A DNA stretch of 42,647 bases from Bacillus cereus. Its GTDB lineage: Bacteria > Bacillota > Bacilli > Bacillales > Bacillaceae_G. The stretch lies in contig NZ_NUOT01000025.1 of NCBI RefSeq assembly GCF_002584535.1, forward strand, positions 1 to 42,647, written 5' to 3'. Below are positions 24,789 through 33,848 of the stretch, piece by piece. Positions within the stretch are counted from its first letter, which is position 1. The number at the start of each line of letters is the position of its first letter. The notes under the pieces were generated by a model, which saw only the letters and a list, made by a program, of their open reading frames with translations, had not been told where the DNA came from and did no database searches. Made by a program: the position numbers and the translations under genes.

Positions 24789-25988
24789 ATGACAAAACAA
24801 CGTCATCTGTTCACATCTGAGTCTGTAACTGAAGGACATCCAGATAAAATTTGTGACCAAATTTCTGATTCAATTTTAGACGCGATCTTAGCAAAAGACG
24901 CAAACGCACGTGTAGCTTGTGAAACAACAGTAACAACTGGTTTAGTATTGGTAGCGGGGGAGATTACAACTTCTACTTATGTAGATATTCCAAAAATCGT
25001 TCGTGAAACAATTCAAGGTATCGGTTACACTCGTGCAAAGTATGGATTCGATGCAGAAACTTGTGCAGTTTTAACATCTATTGATGAGCAGTCTGCTGAC
25101 ATCGCTATGGGTGTTGACCAAGCGTTAGAAGCGCGTGAAGGTCAAATGACTGACGCTGAGATTGAGGCAATTGGTGCAGGGGACCAAGGTTTAATGTTTG
25201 GTTTTGCATGTAATGAAACAAAAGAATTAATGCCACTTCCAATCTCGCTTGCTCACAAATTAGCTCGTCGTTTAACGGAAGTTCGTAAAGATGAAACATT
25301 AGAATATTTACGTCCAGACGGTAAAACGCAAGTTACAGTTGAGTATGATGAAAATGGTAAACCAGTACGCATCGATACAATTGTAATTTCTACACAGCAT
25401 CACCCGGAAGCTACATGGGAACAAATCGATCGCGACTTAAAAGAGCACGTAATCAAAGCTGTAGTACCAGCAGAATTAATGGATGAAGAAACGAAATTCT
25501 TCATTAACCCAACTGGTCGTTTCGTAATCGGTGGACCACAAGGGGATGCTGGTTTAACAGGACGTAAAATTATCGTTGATACTTACGGTGGATACGCTCG
25601 TCATGGCGGCGGTGCATTCTCTGGTAAAGATGCAACAAAAGTTGACCGTTCTGCAGCATACGCAGCTCGTTATGTTGCGAAAAACATCGTTGCAGCTGGT
25701 CTTGCTGAAAAAGCAGAAGTACAACTTGCATACGCAATTGGTGTAGCACAACCAGTATCAATTTCAGTTGATACATTTGGCACTGGTAAAGTATCTGAAG
25801 AAGTACTAGTAGAACTAGTTCGTAACAACTTCGATCTTCGCCCAGCTGGTATCATCAAAATGCTAGACTTACGTCGCCCAATTTACAAACAAACAGCAGC
25901 TTACGGCCACTTCGGACGTACTGATGTAGATCTTTCATGGGAACGTACAGACAAAGCAGCAACTTTAAAAGAGCAAGCTAGTCTATAA
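24789..25988 (+). CDS. metK: S-adenosylmethionine synthetase MetK
   Basis: Makes S-adenosylmethionine from methionine and ATP with release of phosphate and pyrophosphate. Seen: the N-terminal [18 protein letters not shown] (methionine and ATP site), [12 protein letters not shown] near residue 119 (signature hexapeptide GAGDQG), and [22 protein letters not shown] near 270 (phosphate loop). At 399 residues it is full length. A GGGAGGT site precedes the ATG. Codon use is visibly biased to highly expressed choices compared with neighbours. Controlled by the SAM riboswitch upstream. Confidence 0.98.
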   Translation: MTKQRHLFTSESVTEGHPDKICDQISDSILDAILAKDANARVACETTVTTGLVLVAGEITTSTYVDIPKIVRETIQGIGYTRAKYGFDAETCAVLTSIDEQSADIAMGVDQALEAREGQMTDAEIEAIGAGDQGLMFGFACNETKELMPLPISLAHKLARRLTEVRKDETLEYLRPDGKTQVTVEYDENGKPVRIDTIVISTQHHPEATWEQIDRDLKEHVIKAVVPAELMDEETKFFINPTGRFVIGGPQGDAGLTGRKIIVDTYGGYARHGGGAFSGKDATKVDRSAAYAARYVAKNIVAAGLAEKAEVQLAYAIGVAQPVSISVDTFGTGKVSEEVLVELVRNNFDLRPAGIIKMLDLRRPIYKQTAAYGHFGRTDVDLSWERTDKAATLKEQASL

Positions 25989-25999
25989 TATAAGAATGA

Positions 26000-26033
26000 A
26001 AAGCTTTGCGCGGAGCGCAAGGCTTTTTTTTAT
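26000..26033 (+). terminator. metK terminator
   Basis: AAAGCTTTGCGC (26000-26011) pairs with GCGCAAGGCTTT (26015-26026) around a three-base loop and is followed by T residues. Confidence 0.85.
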
Positions 26034-26554
26034 TTGTAATTAGACTGTAGCAAGGCAAACGTTTCAATATCATGCCATTTACCATTTCGGAATACAGCCT
26101 CCTTACACGTACCTTCATGCTGAAAACCGAGCTTTTTATAAAGGTGAATCGCTCTGTCATTAAATGAAAAAACACGTAAGGATATACGGTGTAAGTTTAA
26201 TTCTAAAAAGGCGTAATCCAATAATAAAGTTAATGCTTCTTTTTCGTATCCCTGCCCCCAATAATCTTTCCTTCCGATATCGATAATACATTCTGCATTT
26301 CGATTATGTGTATCGATGTTAATTAAAGATGTGATGCCAATGGGGAGGCTACTCTTTTTTTGTTCAATGATATAACTTTTAGAAGTAGAGGAGTGAATGA
26401 TTTGCCCGCAAAATTGCTCTACTTCCTGAAATGAATACGTATCAAGATTGAGACTGGTAGCGCTCATAACTTCTATATCATTTCGCCAATGGTAATAGGT
26501 TGGAATATCACTTTCTGAAAACTTTCGTAAACGAATCCGATTTGTTTCGAACAA
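26030..26554 (-). CDS. GNAT N-acetyltransferase (RimJ/RimL type)
   Basis: A 174-residue acetyl-CoA-dependent acetyltransferase. The N-terminus ETNRIRLRKFSESDIPTYYHW is typical of the RimJ/RimL subgroup. Motif A is DIGRKDYWGQGYEKEAL near residue 93, and motif B is RVFSFNDRAIHLYKKLGFQHEG near 127-150. The start is TTG at 26554, nine bases after GGAGG. The substrate is unknown; relatives acetylate protein N-termini or amino compounds such as spermidine. Converges on metK. Confidence 0.85.
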   Translation of the reverse strand: MFETNRIRLRKFSESDIPTYYHWRNDIEVMSATSLNLDTYSFQEVEQFCGQIIHSSTSKSYIIEQKKSSLPIGITSLINIDTHNRNAECIIDIGRKDYWGQGYEKEALTLLLDYAFLELNLHRISLRVFSFNDRAIHLYKKLGFQHEGTCKEAVFRNGKWHDIETFALLQSNYK

Positions 26555-26568
26555 GTGAAAAACCTCCT

Positions 26569-26760
26569 TTACTTTACTGTATTATTTTGGCTCTTACATA
26601 CTCCAGCACACGAACTGCAATATACTTCTCCATCAAGTTCAATATATTTTCTCATATTCGTCATTCCGCTTGGAGGAAAAGGCATATGAACCCAAGCTTT
26701 TTCATATGTTTGAATTTCTTTGTCGCATGATCTGCAAAGTGTAGGTTTTTTGCGAAACAA
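26569..26760 (-). CDS. small zinc-ribbon-like protein
   Basis: A 63-residue protein with two CxxC pairs, CRSC near residue 9 and CSSC near residue 48, spaced as in a treble-clef or zinc-ribbon knuckle. Between them lies an aromatic and Pro-rich stretch (WVHMPFPPSGMTNMRKYIE). A third cysteine follows (GVC). It probably binds zinc; function unknown. The start is TTG at 26760, about ten bases after an AAAGG. It lies 14 bp from the acetyltransferase and six bp after a 59-residue membrane-protein gene, all on one strand, so likely one transcript. Confidence 0.65.
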   Translation of the reverse strand: MFRKKPTLCRSCDKEIQTYEKAWVHMPFPPSGMTNMRKYIELDGEVYCSSCAGVCKSQNNTVK

Positions 26761-26766
26761 TGGCCA

Positions 26767-26946
26767 TCAACCTTTCTTTTGACGTGCTTTTCCGGCGCAA
26801 AATGCACTGCATAGTAAAAAGAGTGTCGCAAATCCCCATCCGCCGATTGCTGAGTATGGGACAGCGTCCTTTAATGCCATTCCAGCACTGATGGAAGCGA
26901 TAAATAGAAGGATAAATACCGTTGTGAGTTTCTTATAAAGTTCCAT
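26767..26946 (-). CDS. 59-residue small membrane protein
   Basis: Short gene: ATG at 26946, stop TGA at 26767, with TAGGAGG eight bases upstream of the start. The product begins MELYKKLTTVFILLFIASIS and continues with a second hydrophobic segment (GGWGFATLFLLCSAFCAG) and a basic tail ARQKKG. The plan is two helices with a short loop (ALKDAVPYSAI). No family recognised. The strong ribosome site and tight spacing to the next gene support it as real. Confidence 0.65.
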   Translation of the reverse strand: MELYKKLTTVFILLFIASISAGMALKDAVPYSAIGGWGFATLFLLCSAFCAGKARQKKG

Positions 26947-26971
26947 GAACGAGCCTCCTAATTATGAAAAA

Positions 26972-27078
26972 TTATTTAGTATTTATCAGATCGTTTCGCA
27001 CGAATTTAAATGCAATGAAATAAATAGCGAGTAAGAGGGGAATCGCTGTACTTGTTAAGTATGTGCGGTTAGAATCAT
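26972..27078 (-). pseudogene. possible frameshifted micro-gene for a single-helix membrane peptide
   Basis: On the minus strand an open frame without a start codon encodes DSNRTYLTSTAIPLLLAI..., with one hydrophobic segment and a polar tail VRNDLINTK, and ends at TAA 26972. Directly before it, in another frame, is AGAGGTCCT followed by ATG at 27078. One extra base after that ATG would restore a 35-residue peptide. Either a decayed gene or chance. The rest of 27079-27235 shows only the moaB ribosome site. Confidence 0.3.
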
Positions 27079-27235
27079 AGGACCTCTTTTTTTATGGTTA
27101 TATATACCAATATTGTATCATAATGTTTTAGCCGTTCACTAGATAATTATGTAAATGTGATGTACTGCACATTCGAGAGAACTTCTATCAGGTATGATAA
27201 AATTATGAGTAGTTCATAAGAAGGAGCGAATAAAA

Positions 27236-27745
27236 ATGAGCGTAATAGAACATAAAAAGCAAGCGCCTAAAAAAGTACGCTGTAAAATTATCACAGTTTC
27301 TGATACACGCACAGAAGAAACAGATAAGAGTGGTAAGCTATTAAAAGAATTATTAATGGAAGCAGGACATACGGTAACTGCTTATGAAATTGTAAAAGAT
27401 GATAAAGAAAGTATTAGACAGGCTGTATTAAGTGGATATCATCAAGAAGATGTTGATGTGGTGTTAACAAATGGAGGAACAGGCATTACAAAGCGTGATG
27501 TTACGATTGAGGCAGTTTCGGCATTATTAGATAAAGAAATTGTTGGATTTGGTGAATTGTTTCGGATGATTAGTTATTTAGAAGATATCGGAAGCGCTGC
27601 AATGTTAAGTAGAGCAATTGGCGGAACAATCGGAAGAAAAGTTGTCTTTTCAATGCCAGGTTCTAGCGGGGCTGTTCGCCTTGCGATGAACAAATTGATT
27701 TTGCCAGAGCTTGGGCACATTACATTTGAGCTGCATCGACAATGA
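27236..27745 (+). CDS. moaB: molybdenum cofactor biosynthesis protein MoaB
   Basis: A 169-residue MoaB/MogA-type protein that adenylates or binds molybdopterin during molybdenum cofactor synthesis. Seen: [14 protein letters not shown] near residue 21, then [14 protein letters not shown] near 77 (the conserved GGTG loop) and [14 protein letters not shown] near 142. All are standard for the family and the length is normal. AAGGAGCG precedes the ATG. It overlaps mobA by four bases (ATGA), so the two are translationally coupled. Confidence 0.93.
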   Translation: MSVIEHKKQAPKKVRCKIITVSDTRTEETDKSGKLLKELLMEAGHTVTAYEIVKDDKESIRQAVLSGYHQEDVDVVLTNGGTGITKRDVTIEAVSALLDKEIVGFGELFRMISYLEDIGSAAMLSRAIGGTIGRKVVFSMPGSSGAVRLAMNKLILPELGHITFELHRQ

Positions 27746-28350
27746 AAAAACTCGCCGGAATTGTATTAGCAGGTGGTAGGTCGAGACGTTTTGGGGAGCC
27801 GAAAGCGTTGGCGATTTGGCAAGGACATACTTTTATTGAACACATCGTTCAGGTGATACAGACTACTGTGCAAGATGTAGTTGTAATTAGTCATCCTGAT
27901 ATAAAAGAGAAAATTGTTACTTTGGTAGACGTTCCTGTTATAGAAGATATTCCTTCCTATAAAGGAGATGGACCGCTTGCTGGGATTGTATCTGGAATGG
28001 AGCATATTGAAGCAGAATGGTATATCATTTTGCCTTGTGATACGCCGAACCTTTCAAATGAGTGGATTACCGCATTAGTAAAACAAATCAGTGAAGGCTA
28101 TGAGGCAATTGTTCCAGTGATTGATGGCAGAAAACAGCCGTTATTAGCGGCATATCATCAGAGTATGAAAGAGGAAATTTATACGCTATTAGAGGAAGAA
28201 AAGCGAAGTATGGGACAACTTTTATCACAGTGTAACGTAAAGTATGTGATGGGAGAAGAATGGAACGCGGTTAAGGAATTGTTTGTGAATGTAAATACGA
28301 AAGAGGAATATGTCCGGGTACTCAAGGAGAACAAGACCAAAAAGGTATGA
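27742..28350 (+). CDS. mobA: molybdenum cofactor guanylyltransferase MobA
   Basis: A 202-residue nucleotidyltransferase that joins GMP to molybdenum-molybdopterin. The N-terminus [23 protein letters not shown] is the GTP-binding LAGGxSxRxG motif with the conserved downstream Lys. A metal site is in [11 protein letters not shown] near residue 95, and [13 protein letters not shown] near 130 is typical. The start overlaps the moaB stop (ATGA). It ends inside its terminator hairpin. Confidence 0.93.
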   Translation: MKKLAGIVLAGGRSRRFGEPKALAIWQGHTFIEHIVQVIQTTVQDVVVISHPDIKEKIVTLVDVPVIEDIPSYKGDGPLAGIVSGMEHIEAEWYIILPCDTPNLSNEWITALVKQISEGYEAIVPVIDGRKQPLLAAYHQSMKEEIYTLLEEEKRSMGQLLSQCNVKYVMGEEWNAVKELFVNVNTKEEYVRVLKENKTKKV

Positions 28351-28374
28351 CGTTATAGAAGTCATACCTTTTTT
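28339..28374 (+). terminator. moaB-mobA terminator
   Basis: AAAAAGGTATGAC (28339-28351) pairs with GTCATACCTTTTTT (from 28361) around nine bases. The first arm includes the mobA stop codon. Confidence 0.85.
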
Positions 28375-28397
28375 CTTTATGAATGGAACTTTCCTAT

Positions 28398-29543
28398 TTA
28401 AGCAAGTAGTTCGGCATTATTTTGCTGAAGCACCTCTTCATATTGCATGTATAAGCTGTGAAAAATTTCATTCCAACTTTGTGTGGTGGCATAGGATCGA
28501 GCCGCTATACTCATTTGTTTACGCGCTTCTTCGCTATTTAACAATTGATAAATGGATGATAAAAATGAGTTCGTATTTTTGGGCTCGCAAAGAAAACCTG
28601 TTTTTCCATCTGCAATAATATTTTTTACTCCGCCAGAATTTGCACCAATCACTGGTGTACCACATGCGAGAGATTCAAGCACGACATTACCAAATGTTTC
28701 TGTGGCTGATGGAAATATCATAAGGTCAGAGCAGGCATAAGCTTCTGCTAGGTTTTCTCTTTCCAAATATCCAGTAAAGGTTACGTTATTGGTTGGTGTA
28801 GTTTCACGTAAATCTTTAGCAAGAGGACCATTTCCAGCAATAAGCCAATGAATCGCATCTTTTCGTTCTTTTATTGTTGTATGAATAAGCCTACGAAGGG
28901 TATCAATATCTTTTTCAGGGGCAATGCGTCCGACGTATGAAAGAATGTATGAAGCAGTAATATTATATTTTTTTCGGAATACGTCTTTATTGTAAGCAGG
29001 ATGGAAGAGAGAACAATCTACTCCTCGTCCCCATATATATAAATTTCGAAATTTCTTTTGAGTTAATTGCTGCAATGTTTCAGAAGAAGGGACAAAGTTT
29101 TTTTGCATATGACTGTGGAACCATTTCAAATAATTCCATAACATATTGGAGAAAAATTCAATTTTATAATATTGTAAATAAGCGTCAAAGTCAGTGTGAT
29201 AAGAACCGACAAGAGGAATACCTAGTTTTTTCGCATAATACATGCCGCAAAGCCCCATGTTAAAAGGAGTAGCAACATGAATGATATCAGGATTAAATGC
29301 AAGAAGTTCCTGTCTAATACGCGGGGTTGGAAATGCAAAGCGGCATTCTGGATATAGTATTTTCAGCGGGATGCTTCTCATCTTATTCACATTGGCGACA
29401 AAATTATCTTCTGCTGTATGTTGTGGTGCGAATACAGAATAGGCAATATTTTGTTTTTGAAAATAACGAGTTAAACGATCTAAAGTTTTTGCTACACCAT
29501 TTACTTGCGGTGTGAATGTATCAGTAAATATGGCGACTCTCAT
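28398..29543 (-). CDS. GT4-family glycosyltransferase
   Basis: A 381-residue retaining glycosyltransferase. The N-terminal nucleotide-fold domain opens MRVAIFTDTFTPQVNGVAKTL, followed by HVATPFNMGLCGMYYAKKLGIPLVGSYHTDF. The C-terminal donor domain has YVGRIAPEKDIDTL, then SATETFGNVVLESLACGTPVIGANSGGVKNII with the EX7E-type glutamates. This sequence type is close to enzymes that glycosylate diacylglycerol or make cell-surface glycolipids, but donor and acceptor are uncertain. GGGGAG precedes the ATG. It follows the PAP2 gene by 12 bp on the same strand, so the pair may act together in envelope lipid metabolism. Confidence 0.85.
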   Translation of the reverse strand: MRVAIFTDTFTPQVNGVAKTLDRLTRYFQKQNIAYSVFAPQHTAEDNFVANVNKMRSIPLKILYPECRFAFPTPRIRQELLAFNPDIIHVATPFNMGLCGMYYAKKLGIPLVGSYHTDFDAYLQYYKIEFFSNMLWNYLKWFHSHMQKNFVPSSETLQQLTQKKFRNLYIWGRGVDCSLFHPAYNKDVFRKKYNITASYILSYVGRIAPEKDIDTLRRLIHTTIKERKDAIHWLIAGNGPLAKDLRETTPTNNVTFTGYLERENLAEAYACSDLMIFPSATETFGNVVLESLACGTPVIGANSGGVKNIIADGKTGFLCEPKNTNSFLSSIYQLLNSEEARKQMSIAARSYATTQSWNEIFHSLYMQYEEVLQQNNAELLA

Positions 29544-29555
29544 CTAATCTCCCCT

Positions 29556-30098
29556 TTACATAACAAGTGGAATGAATTGATAAAAAGAGATAATGCCAGA
29601 ACATGTGCCAAGGCACATACCTACAAATACATCAGATGGATAATGAAGTCCAAGATAGATGCGGGAGATTCCCCCAATCATTGCTAATGGAAGTAAAAAA
29701 AATATTAAGGTTGGATCATAACAAATAAAGGGAACAGCTACTGAAAAAATAGCTGTTGTATGACCGGATGGAAATGAATGATCTTGTAGTGGATGCAATG
29801 GGTATTTTGCATCTTGAATCGTTAAGTAAGGTCGTTTACGTGGGTACCATCTTTTTAATATTTGCACAGGAATATGACTCATTGTTAATGAAAGAGCTGC
29901 TGCAATTGCGGCAGTGTGCAGAAGTCCTTTTGAAAAGATAAGAAGGCATAACGTGAGCGAGATAGAAAAGGTTGCACCACCGATATGTGTAATCGTGCGG
30001 AAAAAGATATTTAATGTTTTTTGATCAAAGTAACGGTTAATTCCTTTGAAAATGTAACATTCTATTTTGTATAAGGAGTTGACGGATTTAGCTTTCAT
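29556..30098 (-). CDS. PAP2-family membrane phosphatase
   Basis: A 180-residue integral membrane phosphatase with five to six predicted helices. The three PAP2 motifs are intact: KRWYPRKRP near residue 81, PSGHT near residue 109, and SRIYLGLHYPSDV near 145-157. Such enzymes dephosphorylate undecaprenyl pyrophosphate, phosphatidic acid or phosphatidylglycerol phosphate. Here the substrate is not known, though the following glycosyltransferase gene suggests envelope lipids. GGGGAGAGAGG precedes the ATG. Confidence 0.88.
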   Translation of the reverse strand: MKAKSVNSLYKIECYIFKGINRYFDQKTLNIFFRTITHIGGATFSISLTLCLLIFSKGLLHTAAIAAALSLTMSHIPVQILKRWYPRKRPYLTIQDAKYPLHPLQDHSFPSGHTTAIFSVAVPFICYDPTLIFFLLPLAMIGGISRIYLGLHYPSDVFVGMCLGTCSGIISFYQFIPLVM

Positions 30099-30209
30099 GA
30101 AACCTCTCTCCCCTCATTTATATATGTATTGAGATGATATCTTTTATTTTAATAAGAATTTATTGAGGGAATAATAAGATTTTGTAAAGAGAACGTTAGA
30201 GTTTTAATG

Positions 30210-30236
30210 AAAAAAAGCTGCCACCTTAATGGCAGC
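30210..30236 (-). terminator. ytoA terminator
   Basis: On the minus strand GCTGCCA (30236-30230) pairs with TGGCAGC (30223-30217) and is followed by seven T residues. It lies just after the ytoA stop. Confidence 0.85.
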
Positions 30237-30244
30237 AAGCAGAA

Positions 30245-30757
30245 CTATTTTTGAAGTGACTTATAATATTGCCCTTTTTCAACATACTGTTTGCGAATGC
30301 GATCCATATCTTTTCGATCTTCATCTGTTAGTTCGCGAATAACCTTTGCAGGACGACCGAAAGCTAGTGTATGAGGAGGGATCTTCTTTCCTTGTGAAAC
30401 TAAGCTATCGGCACCGATGAATGCACCTTCGCCAATTTCAGCACCATCTAAAATAATGGATCCCATCCCGATTAAAGCATCTTTTTTTAAAGTGCAGCTA
30501 TGTAAAATCACTTGATGTCCAACTGTAACATCGTCTTCTAAAATAAGGGGATACTGTGGACTTTGATGAAGCGTACATTGATCTTGTACATTTACTCTAT
30601 TTCCAATGATTGTTGGCGAAACATCACCGCGAATAACAGTATTAAACCAAATGCTTGATTCTTCGCCGATTGTAACATCACCTGTAATCGTAACGTAGTC
30701 AGCGATAAAAGCACTACTCGCAATTTTCGGATTTTTATCTTTATAAGGATATATCAT
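30245..30757 (-). CDS. ytoA: gamma-carbonic anhydrase-like protein YtoA
   Basis: A 170-residue left-handed beta-helix protein of hexapeptide repeats (for example VTITGDVTIGEESSIWFNTV). Metal-ligand histidines lie where gamma-carbonic anhydrases have them: CTLHQS near residue 63, VGHQVILHSC near residues 80-85. RGDVSPTIIGNRVNVQD is the family's signature stretch. Whether it hydrates CO2 is unproven. AAGGAAAGGC precedes the ATG. Divergent from ytpA. Confidence 0.88.
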   Translation of the reverse strand: MIYPYKDKNPKIASSAFIADYVTITGDVTIGEESSIWFNTVIRGDVSPTIIGNRVNVQDQCTLHQSPQYPLILEDDVTVGHQVILHSCTLKKDALIGMGSIILDGAEIGEGAFIGADSLVSQGKKIPPHTLAFGRPAKVIRELTDEDRKDMDRIRKQYVEKGQYYKSLQK

Positions 30758-30831
30758 GTAAAGCCTTCCTTTCCTAGAAACTAGTTTTAGTGTATCAAAT
30801 TACAGAAAAGAGTGAAATGGAGGAGTTTCGT

Positions 30832-31635
30832 ATGTGGAATTATGAAGCAGAAACAGCCAAAGCGGTAATCGTGATTGTGCACGGGGCGATGGAATATCAC
30901 GGACGTTATGAGGCACTAGCAGAAATGTGGACTCATTTTGGGTATCATGTTGTTATGGGAGATCTTCCGGCTCATGGAACAACTTCAAGAAATAGAGGAC
31001 ATATCGACTCATTTGATGAATACATAGAGGAAGTAAAATTATGGGTGAAAGAAGCAAGGAAATATCGGCTTCCTATTTTTTTATTTGGTCATAGTATGGG
31101 CGGACTTATTGTCATTCGTATGATGGAAGAAACGAAGAGAGAAGACATAGATGGAATTATATTAAGCTCGCCATGTCTAGGTGTTTTAGCTGCACCTGCT
31201 GCTCCGCTTCGAGCTGCTTCAAAGTTGTTAAATATTCTCACACCGAAACTCCAATTCCCCACAAATCTTACAGTAGAAATGTCAACTAGGAATAAAGAAA
31301 TTCGCGATGCGATGGAGAATGATTCGTTGTTCTTGCGCAAGGTGTCAGTTCGTTGGTATAGTGAATTGATAAAATCAATTGAGATTGCTCATGAAAAAAT
31401 TGATGAGTTTCCAGATGTTCCGCTCTTGCTAATGCAGGCGTGTGAGGATAAACTTGTAGATAAAACACGTGTCCGTAAATGGTTTGATAACTTAAAGGTT
31501 AATGATAAGACGTATAAAGAATGGTCAAATTGTTACCATGAGCTATTAAATGAATATGAGCGAGATGAAATTTTAAGCTATATCAAAGCATTTACTGAAA
31601 TACATGTAAATAACATAATAGAAACAAATAAATAA
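30832..31635 (+). CDS. ytpA: alpha/beta hydrolase, lysophospholipase YtpA
   Basis: A 267-residue hydrolase of the monoacylglycerol-lipase type. Seen: the oxyanion-hole HGAMEYHGRYE near residue 18, MGDLPAHGTTSRNRGHIDSF, and the nucleophile elbow LFGHSMGGL with Ser near residue 89. The acid is in ACEDKLVDK and the histidine in NCYHELLNE. By eye it follows B. subtilis YtpA closely, which is linked to the phospholipid antibiotic bacilysocin. I chose ATG 30832 (MWNYEAE) because GGAGGAG lies six bases upstream and B. subtilis YtpA begins similarly; the GTG at 30790 has no site. Followed 36 bp later by ytpB. Confidence 0.9.
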   Translation: MWNYEAETAKAVIVIVHGAMEYHGRYEALAEMWTHFGYHVVMGDLPAHGTTSRNRGHIDSFDEYIEEVKLWVKEARKYRLPIFLFGHSMGGLIVIRMMEETKREDIDGIILSSPCLGVLAAPAAPLRAASKLLNILTPKLQFPTNLTVEMSTRNKEIRDAMENDSLFLRKVSVRWYSELIKSIEIAHEKIDEFPDVPLLLMQACEDKLVDKTRVRKWFDNLKVNDKTYKEWSNCYHELLNEYERDEILSYIKAFTEIHVNNIIETNK

Positions 31636-31671
31636 TGATTTGGACATTTAATAGAGGAGATGAAGGAAGAA

Positions 31672-32733
31672 GTGAACGTACCGAGTAATCCCATAACGCT
31701 CATGGCGAAAGTATACCGTGATGTGTTTCCGGTTGTACACCATGAGCTAGCGATGTGGAAAGAGCGTGCCTACCATATTCCGAATGATGAGCTTCATAAT
31801 CAGGCTATTGCAAGTATTGAACATAAAACGTTTCATTGTGAAGGTGGTGGTATTTTAGCACTGCTTGCAAATGAACACCGTGAGGACTGTATTCGTTTTA
31901 TTGTAGCGTATCAGACAATTAGTGATTACTTAGATAACTTATGTGATCGTAGTACATCGCTTGATCCAAATGATTTTGCTGCACTTCATGAATCAATGCT
32001 GGCTGCATTAACACCAGAGAGTGAAGGAAGTAATTACTATCGTTATCGTGATGATCAAGATGATGGTGGTTATTTAGATGAGCTTGTTGCAACATGCCAA
32101 GATGTTTTGCTAAAAACAAAACACTATGACAGGATAGCGCCAATCCTTCACGAGCTTGCTTGTTACTATTGTGATTTACAAATTCATAAGCATGTGAAAC
32201 TAGAAGAGAGAGAACCGCGCTTGCGAACATGGTTTGAAGCTCATAAGGAAAATGTACCACCGATGAGCTGGTTTGAATTTTCGGCATGTGCAGGATCTAC
32301 TCTTGGAATCTTTTGTCTTGTTGCCTATGCGTTTCATGATGAATTACTTGATGAGGATATTGCAAAGATTAAGCAAGGTTATTTCCCTTATGTACAAGGT
32401 CTTCATATTTTACTTGATTATTTCATCGATCAAGAAGAAGATCGTATCGGTGGAGACTTAAATTTCTGTAGTTATTATGAAAATGAACAAGTGATATTAG
32501 AGCGAATGAAGCATTTTGTGGAAGAAGCGGAAAGAAATATTGGTGACTTACCACATGCGAAGTTTCATCGTCTTATTAGTCGCGGTCTTCTTGGAATGTA
32601 TTTATCTGACCAAAAGGTATCAGAGCAAAAGAATATGCAGCAAATGGCAAGGCGCATTGTGAAATACGGGGGGTTCACTTCACGATTCTTCTATTGGAAC
32701 GGGAAGATGTACCGAAAGAAAATGGCACAGTGA
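31672..32733 (+). CDS. ytpB: tetraprenyl-beta-curcumene synthase YtpB (DUF2600)
   Basis: About 353 residues. Class I-like terpene synthase that, in B. subtilis, cyclises all-trans-heptaprenyl or tetraprenyl diphosphate to sesquarterpenes. Seen: HCEGGGILALL, QTISDYLDNLCDRSTSLDP near residue 80 (an Asp-rich motif), DDQDDGGYLDELVATCQ near 125, and LLDYFIDQEEDRIGGDLNF near 245. I prefer GTG 31672 (VNVPSNPITL), which matches the B. subtilis start. ATG 31660 is possible, but its GAGGAG abuts the codon with no spacing. Confidence 0.88.
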   Translation: MNVPSNPITLMAKVYRDVFPVVHHELAMWKERAYHIPNDELHNQAIASIEHKTFHCEGGGILALLANEHREDCIRFIVAYQTISDYLDNLCDRSTSLDPNDFAALHESMLAALTPESEGSNYYRYRDDQDDGGYLDELVATCQDVLLKTKHYDRIAPILHELACYYCDLQIHKHVKLEEREPRLRTWFEAHKENVPPMSWFEFSACAGSTLGIFCLVAYAFHDELLDEDIAKIKQGYFPYVQGLHILLDYFIDQEEDRIGGDLNFCSYYENEQVILERMKHFVEEAERNIGDLPHAKFHRLISRGLLGMYLSDQKVSEQKNMQQMARRIVKYGGFTSRFFYWNGKMYRKKMAQ

Positions 32734-32737
32734 TGAA

Positions 32738-32768
32738 AAGACCACTCTTTTTAGGAGTGGTCTTCTTT
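32738..32768 (+). terminator. ytpA-ytpB terminator
   Basis: AAGACCACTC (32738-32747) pairs perfectly with GAGTGGTCTT (32755-32764), then CTTT. It lies five bases after the ytpB stop. Confidence 0.8.
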
Positions 32769-32876
32769 ACTATGTATATTTGAAAGTTGTGATTTACTTA
32801 GGAAAAACATATTCTATAAAATGAAAAGTTCGATTTCCTAATCTTTTACATATCCCTCGAGGAGGTCAAGCATGCT

Positions 32877-33788
32877 ATGAAAACAGAGAGGATGTTTTCG
32901 ATACTTATTTATTTGTTGAAAAAAGATATCGTTCCTGCTGAAGAGTTGGCTAATACATTTGAAGTCAGCAAAAGAACGATTTATCGAGATATAGATGCTT
33001 TATCGGCAATTGGTATTCCTATTATTTCTTATTTAGGAAAGAATGGTGGTTTTACGTTAATTGATAACTATCAACTAGATAAATTTACATTTAGTGAAGA
33101 GGAAAAGAAATTTTTACTAGAAGGCTTAACCTTAAAAAATGAACTATTTGATAACAATCAATTATCAATGCTACAAAAAAAATTAGAGTTATTGAAAGAA
33201 AATAAAGAGGAATATCATTCCAATATCACAATATCATCATCTACATTACATAGAGAAACGATAGAAGAAGAGACAAAACGAAAGGTCAAAAAAATACTGT
33301 CTATAATTGATGAAGGAAATAAAATCCATATTTCTTATGTGTCACAAACAGCAAATATATCTAGTCGAATGATTCAGCCTTTAAAACTAAATTTTATGAA
33401 CGGTAGTTGGTATTTAGAAGCTTTTTGTGAGTCTAGAAAAGCTTTGAGATTATTTAAATTGACTAGAATAAGAAGTATGGAAATTATACATGACAATACT
33501 AGAGCGGCCTATACTGAGAAAAATGAATATGTAACGAATAAGGCAGCTAAAGTAGAGAGGATTGTATTATTATTCTCAAAAAGTGAACTTGGAAAATTAT
33601 ACGACTTCTTTACTGATGATGAAATAGAGTTTCTTGAAGATGGAGAGTTAAAAGTAACTTTTCAATATGATAGCAATAAAAATATATTGCCATTTCTCTT
33701 GATGTTTGGGAGGCATGTAAAGATACTAGAACCTTTATGGCTTAAAAATAAATATAGAGGTGAAATTGAATATATTTATAAAAGCTGA
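32877..33788 (+). CDS. HTH-WYL transcriptional regulator
   Basis: A 303-residue regulator. The N-terminal HTH (MKTERMFSILIYLLKK, then AEELANTFEVSKRTIYRDID) is the DeoR/HTH_11 type. A WYL domain follows (residues ~140-215: IHISYVSQ, then MNGSWYLEAFCESRKALRLFKLTRI), then a C-terminal WCX extension. WYL domains sense ligands or nucleic acid; the ligand here is unknown. The ATG at 32877 is 11 bases after GGAGG, which is long. A two-codon frame ATG-CTA-TGA at 32872 is better placed and its TGA overlaps this ATG. Confidence 0.85.
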   Translation: MKTERMFSILIYLLKKDIVPAEELANTFEVSKRTIYRDIDALSAIGIPIISYLGKNGGFTLIDNYQLDKFTFSEEEKKFLLEGLTLKNELFDNNQLSMLQKKLELLKENKEEYHSNITISSSTLHRETIEEETKRKVKKILSIIDEGNKIHISYVSQTANISSRMIQPLKLNFMNGSWYLEAFCESRKALRLFKLTRIRSMEIIHDNTRAAYTEKNEYVTNKAAKVERIVLLFSKSELGKLYDFFTDDEIEFLEDGELKVTFQYDSNKNILPFLLMFGRHVKILEPLWLKNKYRGEIEYIYKS

Positions 33789-33848
33789 CAGACTGTTGTC
33801 ATATTATGAATGCTATACTTTCCATATTAACTAGTGGGGGAATGATCT

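Noticed and set aside
24363-24795. Minus-strand frames of 93 and 97 codons across the metK leader
   Set aside because: They read through the SAM riboswitch on the wrong strand, and the RNA explains the sequence conservation.
31919-32287. 122-codon minus-strand frame inside ytpB, His- and Leu-rich
   Set aside because: It mirrors the ytpB codons, has no ribosome site, and its His/Asn runs come from the reversed GAT/CAT repeats of the real gene.
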